From Pseudarthrobacter oxydans (GTDB lineage Bacteria > Actinomycetota > Actinomycetes > Actinomycetales > Micrococcaceae), in the NCBI RefSeq assembly GCF_030812335.1, contig NZ_JAUSSN010000003.1:124001-188000 (forward strand): a stretch of DNA of 64,000 bases, read 5' to 3'. Below are positions 57,944 to 64,000 of the stretch, one piece after another; position 1 is the first letter of the stretch, and each line of letters begins with the position of its first letter. The notes below the pieces were generated by a model. That model saw only the letters and a program-made list of their open reading frames with translations. It had not been told where the DNA came from and did no database searches. The position numbers and the translations under genes are program-made.

Positions 57944-59368
57944 TTAGCCCCGGGAAACCTCAGCGTTCAGGTATGCCTTGAGGCGTTCGGACGACTGTGC
58001 CGGGAGGAAGCCGGTGGCCCTGATCTTGTCGAGCGCCAGGACACTGTTCAGCGGCCGCGGCGCCGCTGCCTTGCCCCTGAAGTACTCCTCCGTCGTGACG
58101 CCCGAAACATCCGACGGTTTTCCGCCCGTCATGCCGAAGACCTCGGCTGCAATCGCGGCCCAGGACTGCGGCTCGCCGTCGTTGCTGAAATTGTACGTTC
58201 CGAAGGGCGCCGCAGTGTCCAGCAGGTGGCGGATGGCTGCGGCGATGTCCGAGGTGAAACTCAGCCGGCCGATCTGGTCATCGACAACGCTCGGCTTGAT
58301 GCCACGGCCGGCCAGGGACGCCATGGTCCGGACGAAATTGTTGCCGTCACCGATGACCCAACTTGTCCGTACGATGTAGTGCCGGGGCACGGCGCCGACA
58401 ATGGCGTCCCCTGCGGCCTTGGTCTGCCCGTAAACACCGAGGGGGCTCAGCGGCTCGTCTTCAGAGTGCTGGGTCGCGGTGCCATCGAAGACGTAGTCGC
58501 TGGAGACCTGCACAAATGTGATGCCGTGGGCGGTGGCGATCTTGCCCAGTTCGGCCACGGCCTGGACGTTGATGACCCAGGCGTTACGGCGGCCTTCGGG
58601 CGTCTCAGCCTCGTCCACCGCGGTGTATGCGGCGGCGTTGATGATCGCCGAGTAGTTCTTCCAGTTGCGCCCGGAAAAGCTGTCCGCGGCGGAGATATCG
58701 AATTCTGACCGGCCCGCGAACTCGACCTCGGCGCGGTCTTGGTATGCCTCCCGCAGGGCCCTGCCCAGCTGGCCGTTGGCGCCGAGCACCAGGATCTTCT
58801 TCGGCGGCATCGGGACGACGTCCGCGAGGTGCGGATGCGCCTTGTCCTTGTCGGACAATGCGGCCTCGTCCAACGGAACGGGCCACGGGATGTTGGCCGT
58901 CCTGTCCGCGAGGTTCAGGAAGGTGTACTGGCCCTGGGCGTCCGCGCTCCAGTGATCGTTCACGAGGTAGGTGTACGCGGTGTCGTCCTCAAGCGTCTGG
59001 AAGGCATTCCCCACCCCCCGGGGGATGAAGATTGCCTGGCTGGCGTCGAGCTCGGCGGTGAAGACAGTGCCGAAGCTGGGACCTTCGCGGAGGTCGACCC
59101 AGGCGCCGAAGATGCGCCCGGTCGCCACGGAGATGAACTTGTCCCACGGCTCTGCATGGATGCCGCGGGTGGTGCCGGCCGTCTCGTTGAACGAAATGTT
59201 GTTCTGGACCGGCGCGAAATCGGGCAGCCCAAGGGCCAGCATCTTTTCCCGCTGCCAGTTCTCCTTGAACCAGCCGCGGTTGTCGCCGTGGACCGGGAGG
59301 TCGTAGAGGACGACACCGGGGATGGGAGTCGGGGTGGCCTTCAGCGGCTTCGAGAATTCGATCGTCAC
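57944..59368 (-). CDS. RmlC-RmlD fusion: dTDP-4-dehydrorhamnose 3,5-epimerase and reductase
   Basis: A 474-residue fusion from GTG. The N-terminal part (about 1-190) is RmlC-like with DNRGWFKENWQ, RGIHAEPWDKF and IPRGVGNAFQ. The C-terminal part (about 195-474) is RmlD-like with GANGQLG, the YxxxK pair in GVYGQTKAAGD and VSSDYVFDG. It completes dTDP-L-rhamnose from the product of RmlB. The longer frame to 59620 overlaps rmlB and is rejected. It starts one base after the rmlB stop, so the pair is one operon. A 25-bp terminator follows. Confidence 0.92.
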   Translation of the reverse strand: MTIEFSKPLKATPTPIPGVVLYDLPVHGDNRGWFKENWQREKMLALGLPDFAPVQNNISFNETAGTTRGIHAEPWDKFISVATGRIFGAWVDLREGPSFGTVFTAELDASQAIFIPRGVGNAFQTLEDDTAYTYLVNDHWSADAQGQYTFLNLADRTANIPWPVPLDEAALSDKDKAHPHLADVVPMPPKKILVLGANGQLGRALREAYQDRAEVEFAGRSEFDISAADSFSGRNWKNYSAIINAAAYTAVDEAETPEGRRNAWVINVQAVAELGKIATAHGITFVQVSSDYVFDGTATQHSEDEPLSPLGVYGQTKAAGDAIVGAVPRHYIVRTSWVIGDGNNFVRTMASLAGRGIKPSVVDDQIGRLSFTSDIAAAIRHLLDTAAPFGTYNFSNDGEPQSWAAIAAEVFGMTGGKPSDVSGVTTEEYFRGKAAAPRPLNSVLALDKIRATGFLPAQSSERLKAYLNAEVSRG

Positions 59369-59369
59369 G

Positions 59370-60377
<1,008 letters not shown>

Positions 60378-60394
60378 CTACCGAACGCCCGCCG

Positions 60395-61168
60395 CTACCT
60401 CAGAACTGCGGGCTTGGAAGCGCGGCGGGACCTGCGGAAGGCTTCCACGATCAGCCGCAGCAACATGACACGGGCCGACAGTATCTTAGGGAGCGAACGC
60501 CAGCCCGCCGGAGTCTGGTTTTCCTCGTGGAGCCGCCGGTAGATGGTGGACTGATCGAGGTGCGTCATGGAGCCCGCAATATTCCCGCAAATGGCCAGCC
60601 AGAGGTCGTGGGACTCCCGGACGTACGGCGGAATGGGGGTGAATAATTGTGCCGCCTCCCGGCGGAACGCCATGCCGCAGCCGTAGTAGGCCCGGTATCC
60701 CACCAGGATGCCGGCAAGGTTTGCCAGATGACGGCGGGAGTCCGATGACCTCAGGCGCGGTATCCAGGGCCGGGGACCGCCACCGAGCATGTCGAAGTTG
60801 CTGGCGACCACCTGGGATTTCGTCAGCCCGGCGAGCATGAGTTCGAGCCGTCCTGGAATCCAGATGTCGTCCTGGTCGGACAGGAAGATGTACTCCCCAC
60901 GGCTGATCCGGACCGCCTCCTCGAAGGTCCGGACGTAGCCCCTGTTGCTCGCCGCCCGGATCAGGCGGATGCGCCCGTCCTCGATCTTGTCAACGATGTC
61001 GGCGGTCTGGTCAGGGGATGCATCGTCCACGATGACGAGTTCGTCGTTGGCCCCCAGTTCCGCGAGGATGGAGGCTATCTGCTCCTCAACGAAGGCAGCT
61101 CCCCTGTAGGTGGCCATGCACACGCTCGCCCGGATTTTCCGCCCGCCGGGCGCCGTCACATCGTTCAT
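60395..61168 (-). CDS. GT2 glycosyltransferase
   Basis: A 257-residue family-2 glycosyltransferase. Motifs are SVCMATYRGAAFVEEQI, DDASPDQT (nucleotide-binding Asp), SDQDDIW (metal-binding DxD) and RESHDLWLA. It resembles rhamnosyl- and related transferases with GT-A fold. ATG 61168 is used because the longer frame to 61894 overlaps the flippase gene on the other strand. It probably adds a sugar to the surface polymer, perhaps the rhamnose made by the adjacent enzymes. Confidence 0.88.
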   Translation of the reverse strand: MNDVTAPGGRKIRASVCMATYRGAAFVEEQIASILAELGANDELVIVDDASPDQTADIVDKIEDGRIRLIRAASNRGYVRTFEEAVRISRGEYIFLSDQDDIWIPGRLELMLAGLTKSQVVASNFDMLGGGPRPWIPRLRSSDSRRHLANLAGILVGYRAYYGCGMAFRREAAQLFTPIPPYVRESHDLWLAICGNIAGSMTHLDQSTIYRRLHEENQTPAGWRSLPKILSARVMLLRLIVEAFRRSRRASKPAVLR

Positions 61169-61264
61169 GCAGACCACTCTAGGTGACGATGGCGCAGCAG
61201 TCGGGGCCGGGCGATCGCGTATCATCGTTAGGTCAATCCCCCCAGCCATAGGACCGTACACCGA

Positions 61265-62506
61265 ATGAGACCCGTATTGCTCCGGCTGGCAGGCTTTACC
61301 CTGCTGCCGCTGCTGGCGCTGGTCCTCCCGTTCCTCCTCTTGCCCATAGTCGCCCGGGTGGTTGGCGCCGCGGGCTGGTCCAGCATCACCTCCGGCCAGG
61401 CACTGGGTGTTTTTGCGGCGACCATCATCCTTTGGAGCTGGAATATTTCGGGTCCGGTGGAGATAGCCCGTTCCGGCGCCTTCCCTGCAAGGGCAGCCCT
61501 TTACTCCAGCAGCGTGCGCACCCGCGTGGTGATTGCCGCGGTGGTGCTGCCTCTGATGACCGTGATCGTCCTCATGGTGGCCCACGAAGGCTTCCGCCTT
61601 GACGCCGTCACCATGGCCTGGGCGACCGCCCTCACCGGCTTCTCGCCGGCGTGGTACGGGATCGGGACCGGGCAACCCCGGATCCTCGCCGTCTACGACA
61701 CCCTCCCCCGCTTCCTCGCGGCCGTCATCAGCGCACCTCTCATTGTGGCCACCGGCCAGGTCTGGACTTACGGCGTCGTATCCGTGCTGACCACCGTTCT
61801 GGCGCTGGTGTCCTTCCAGAGACGGTTCGGCGAGGCAAAAACGTGGATGCCGAGGAACCTGGGGAAAGTTGTTAGCAAGGAGATCTTTCCCCATGCGGGT
61901 ACGGCAGGCATTAACCTCACCGGCAGCGCATACGCCTCCACTCCCGTGCCGATCGCCACCGCGACCGTACCGTCAGCAGCGGCGACCGCGGGCCTGGCCT
62001 CCGCGGATGCGATCTACCGGATGGGTCTCTTCAGCGTTGTAGCGCTCGGCAACACCTTCCAGGGCTGGACGCTCGAACATGACGCGGCGGACCCGCGGCG
62101 CCGACACATCATCGCCCTGACGGCGCATGCAATCCTCGGAGTGGCGGGCGGAGCTTTTCTGGGCCTGTTCGGGCCGTGGATCTCCGGCGTGATGTTCGGC
62201 GAAGCCGTGCGCGCCGATACGCTGACGTGTGTCTACTACGGTGTCTCCTTCTTCTTCCTGTCCGCGTCAACGCCGCTCATTCGAAACATCCTGATTCCGT
62301 CCCGTCGCCAGAAGTCGGTCCTGCTGTGGACCGGAATATCCGCGGTTACGGGCGTTCTCCTCATGGTTGTCGCCGGCACGATGTCCAACGTTCCGGCCGT
62401 CGCACTGGGAATGGCTGTGAGCGAGGCGCTGCTCTTCGTGGGACTGTTGGTGCCCGCAGTGCGGCTCATGCCCTCGGTCGCCCGCCCCTCTACAGTCGGA
62501 AGGTAG
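61265..62506 (+). CDS. Polysaccharide flippase, MATE/Wzx-like (MviN superfamily)
   Basis: A 413-residue polytopic protein with about twelve hydrophobic segments (LLPLLALVLPFLLLPIVARV, VVIAAVVLPLMTVIVLMVA, and others). Its pattern matches Wzx-like oligosaccharide flippases. It would move lipid-linked repeat units across the membrane. It starts the right-hand transcript; the GT2 gene at 60395-61168 is divergent. Confidence 0.82.
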   Translation: MRPVLLRLAGFTLLPLLALVLPFLLLPIVARVVGAAGWSSITSGQALGVFAATIILWSWNISGPVEIARSGAFPARAALYSSSVRTRVVIAAVVLPLMTVIVLMVAHEGFRLDAVTMAWATALTGFSPAWYGIGTGQPRILAVYDTLPRFLAAVISAPLIVATGQVWTYGVVSVLTTVLALVSFQRRFGEAKTWMPRNLGKVVSKEIFPHAGTAGINLTGSAYASTPVPIATATVPSAAATAGLASADAIYRMGLFSVVALGNTFQGWTLEHDAADPRRRHIIALTAHAILGVAGGAFLGLFGPWISGVMFGEAVRADTLTCVYYGVSFFFLSASTPLIRNILIPSRRQKSVLLWTGISAVTGVLLMVVAGTMSNVPAVALGMAVSEALLFVGLLVPAVRLMPSVARPSTVGR

Positions 62507-62516
62507 GATCAACACC

Positions 62517-63449
62517 GTGACCGAAAGACGCCAGCGGCGGATTGCCGCCGTAATTGCAGCGTTCAACCCCGACGACGAACTGCTGGCCAATGCTGCTGCC
62601 ATTCGGACCCAGGTGGATGAGCTGGTCGTGGTCGACGACGGCAGTTCCGCCCCGGCAGCGGCCGGCATCTTCACCCGGCTTCAAGACCAGGGCGTTACAG
62701 TGCTGGCCCTGCCGTCCAATTCAGGTATCGCGGCGGCTCTCAACCGGGGCATCGAGGAGCTCCAGGCCACGTCCTCGCCTGAATTCATCCTCACTTTCGA
62801 CCAGGACTCGTGCCCGGTGCCCGGGTATGTTGACAGCGCACTCACGACCTACGAGCGGGCGACCGCCGGGGGCCGGAGGGTCGGGTTCGTGTCCGCGGAA
62901 TCGTTCAGCGGACACCAGGTCCCCGTTCTCGGACGGAACGACGGCTTCAGCGAGGCTTTCGACCCCATGCAATCCGGCTTCTTCATCCCGGTCTCCACCC
63001 TCGCCGCGATCGGCACCTTTGAGACCGGCTTCTTCATCGACTGTGTGGACTCCGAATACACCGCGCGGGCCAGAGCTGCAGGCTACAGCGTCCTGATCGG
63101 CGCCGGCTGTGAAGTCCAACACCGGCTTGGGGCGCGCCTTCCTGCCACAGTGTTTGGCCGGCAGCTGCGGTTCAGGGGCGAGGACTTGTCCTTTAACTAC
63201 TATTCCCCGTTCCGGATGTACTACATCATGCGCAACGGGACGACCCTACTTAGACGGTATTGGCGCCGGAACCCTTCCTGGATCCTCCGGCGACTCGTGG
63301 AGGAAGCCAAGGCGCAGGCGCTTCGGTTCGCTTTCAGCCCTGACCGACGCAACCTGGTGATTGCCGCGTGGCATGGAGTTGCCGACTCCAGCCGCGGACA
63401 CGACGGCCGGATCAGCAACGACCTCGTCAACCGCTTCCGAGCCCGTTGA
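62517..63449 (+). CDS. GT2 glycosyltransferase, rhamnosyltransferase-like
   Basis: A 310-residue family-2 transferase from GTG. Motifs are AVIAAFNPDDELLANAAAI, VDDGSS, PSNSGIAAALNRGI and the metal-binding FDQDS. The FNPD and FDQDS pair is typical of dTDP-rhamnosyltransferases (RfbF/WbbL type). It starts 10 bp after the flippase stop and is probably cotranscribed. Together with the Rml genes this supports a rhamnose-containing polymer. Confidence 0.87.
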   Translation: MTERRQRRIAAVIAAFNPDDELLANAAAIRTQVDELVVVDDGSSAPAAAGIFTRLQDQGVTVLALPSNSGIAAALNRGIEELQATSSPEFILTFDQDSCPVPGYVDSALTTYERATAGGRRVGFVSAESFSGHQVPVLGRNDGFSEAFDPMQSGFFIPVSTLAAIGTFETGFFIDCVDSEYTARARAAGYSVLIGAGCEVQHRLGARLPATVFGRQLRFRGEDLSFNYYSPFRMYYIMRNGTTLLRRYWRRNPSWILRRLVEEAKAQALRFAFSPDRRNLVIAAWHGVADSSRGHDGRISNDLVNRFRAR

Positions 63450-63463
63450 TATATTGGAGAACT

Positions 63464-64000
63464 ATGAAAATTCATGACTCGACGCGGGTCCTGGTCATCA
63501 TGCCGGCATGGAACGAAGCCGAGTCCGTGGGCAACACCGTCCGTGAGGTGCTGGGTGTCGGACGCTCCTACGATGTTCTCGTCGTCAACGACGGTTCGAC
63601 GGATGCCACCGCAGCCATCGCTAAGGAGGCCGGCGCGACCGTCCTGACACTGCCGTTCAACCTCGGAGTCGGCGGCGCGATGCGCGCAGGTTTCAAGTAC
63701 GCCCAGCGGCTTGGCTACCGCCGGGTGATCCAGGTGGACGCTGATGGCCAGCACGATCCCCGGAATATAGACGAAGTCCTTGCCGGACTGGAACACGCCG
63801 ATATCTCAATTGGCGCCCGCTTCGCTGACCGCGGCGACTACGAGGTCAGCGGCCCGCGCAAATGGGCGATGCAGTTTCTGGCCAAGGTCATTTCAGGCCT
63901 CGCCAAGACAAGGCTGACCGACGTCACATCAGGCTTCCGCGCGGCCAACGAGCGCGCCATCTCCCAGTATCTGGACCACTATCCGGCGGAGTACCTGGGC
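63464..64000 (+). CDS. GT2 glycosyltransferase, dolichol/polyprenyl-phosphate mannosyltransferase-like (3' truncated)
   Basis: 179 codons are present and the frame is open at the window end. The ATG follows TTGGAGA. Motifs are VIMPAWNEAESV, VVNDGSTDATA, NLGVGGAMRAGFKYA and QVDADGQHDP, the DPM1/GT2 GT-A set, with SIGARFADRG and TSGFRAANERA later. It likely charges a polyprenyl phosphate with a sugar for surface polymer assembly. It lies 14 bp after the rhamnosyltransferase-like gene. Confidence 0.87.
   Translation, partial: MKIHDSTRVLVIMPAWNEAESVGNTVREVLGVGRSYDVLVVNDGSTDATAAIAKEAGATVLTLPFNLGVGGAMRAGFKYAQRLGYRRVIQVDADGQHDPRNIDEVLAGLEHADISIGARFADRGDYEVSGPRKWAMQFLAKVISGLAKTRLTDVTSGFRAANERAISQYLDHYPAEYLG

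Noticed and set aside
61169-61894. Long N-terminal extension of the minus-strand GT2 gene
   Set aside because: It overlaps the flippase gene on the other strand and lacks any domain; the GT2 motif begins just after ATG 61168.

Overview
The window is high-GC DNA from an actinobacterium. Gene content, gene order and protein sequences fit Arthrobacter/Pseudarthrobacter or a close Micrococcaceae relative. Supporting signs are a sigR-rsrA pair with a sigma-R promoter, the fused Kgd-type 2-oxoglutarate enzyme, a 24-residue bL37 gene, a SAM-IV-type riboswitch, paired FluC genes, an actinobacterial tad cluster, a GuaB1 protein and a tmRNA tag ending in ALAA. Most of the window is chromosomal core. 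I see no transposase, integrase, phage gene, CRISPR array, rRNA or tRNA.

Layout. 1-9.1 kb: 3' part of hrpA, HIT protein, zinc alcohol dehydrogenase, DUF222-HNH protein, a mercaptopyruvate sulfurtransferase divergent from a cysteine-synthase-fold enzyme, an MBL-fold hydrolase and a Zur-type regulator. 9.1-14.3 kb: DHA2 drug exporter with its TetR regulator (three tandem operator-like sites), then a Zn/Mn ABC uptake operon preceded by a perfect 37-bp palindrome. 14.3-25.1 kb: two CNNM/CBS proteins, guaB1, kgd, a degenerate SGNH protein, and a DUF4097-PadR pair behind a perfect operator-like palindrome. 25.2-30.8 kb: bL37, rsrA, sigR, DoxX protein, aroA, rsgA, hisN. 30.9-35.6 kb: SAM riboswitch plus class-V aminotransferase, methyltransferase, DtxR/MntR regulator, two fluC genes and two small unknowns. 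35.7-38.4 kb: a lower-GC insert next to ssrA with an acetyltransferase and a two-domain protein (methyltransferase-like plus GT61). 38.7-44.3 kb: ssrA, smpB, M23 peptidase, ftsX, ftsE, prfB. 44.4-49.1 kb: tad pilus genes. 49.4-52.0 kb: a secreted GH25 muramidase with ten propeller-like repeats. 52.3-64 kb: a cell-surface polysaccharide region with GtrA, two large polytopic proteins, a PstS-like lipoprotein, an RmlC-RmlD fusion, RmlB, three GT2 glycosyltransferases and a flippase; it continues past the right edge.

How the parts connect. ssrA and smpB form the trans-translation pair. ftsE, ftsX and the M23 peptidase look like one division/cell-wall hydrolysis unit. sigR-rsrA is a thiol-stress switch that appears to transcribe itself. 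Sulfur handling recurs (sulfurtransferase, cysteine-synthase-fold enzyme, SAM-controlled SufS-like enzyme), as does metal homeostasis (Zur, ABC importer, MntR). The right end most likely makes and exports a rhamnose-containing surface glycan.

The least ordinary items are the duplicated five-repeat array of the GH25 protein, the GT61 fusion beside ssrA, the SAM-riboswitch-controlled SufS-like gene, the sigma-R promoter paired with a TTG start giving a long sigma-R isoform, and the operator architectures at the tetR and padR loci. None is proven new from sequence alone.
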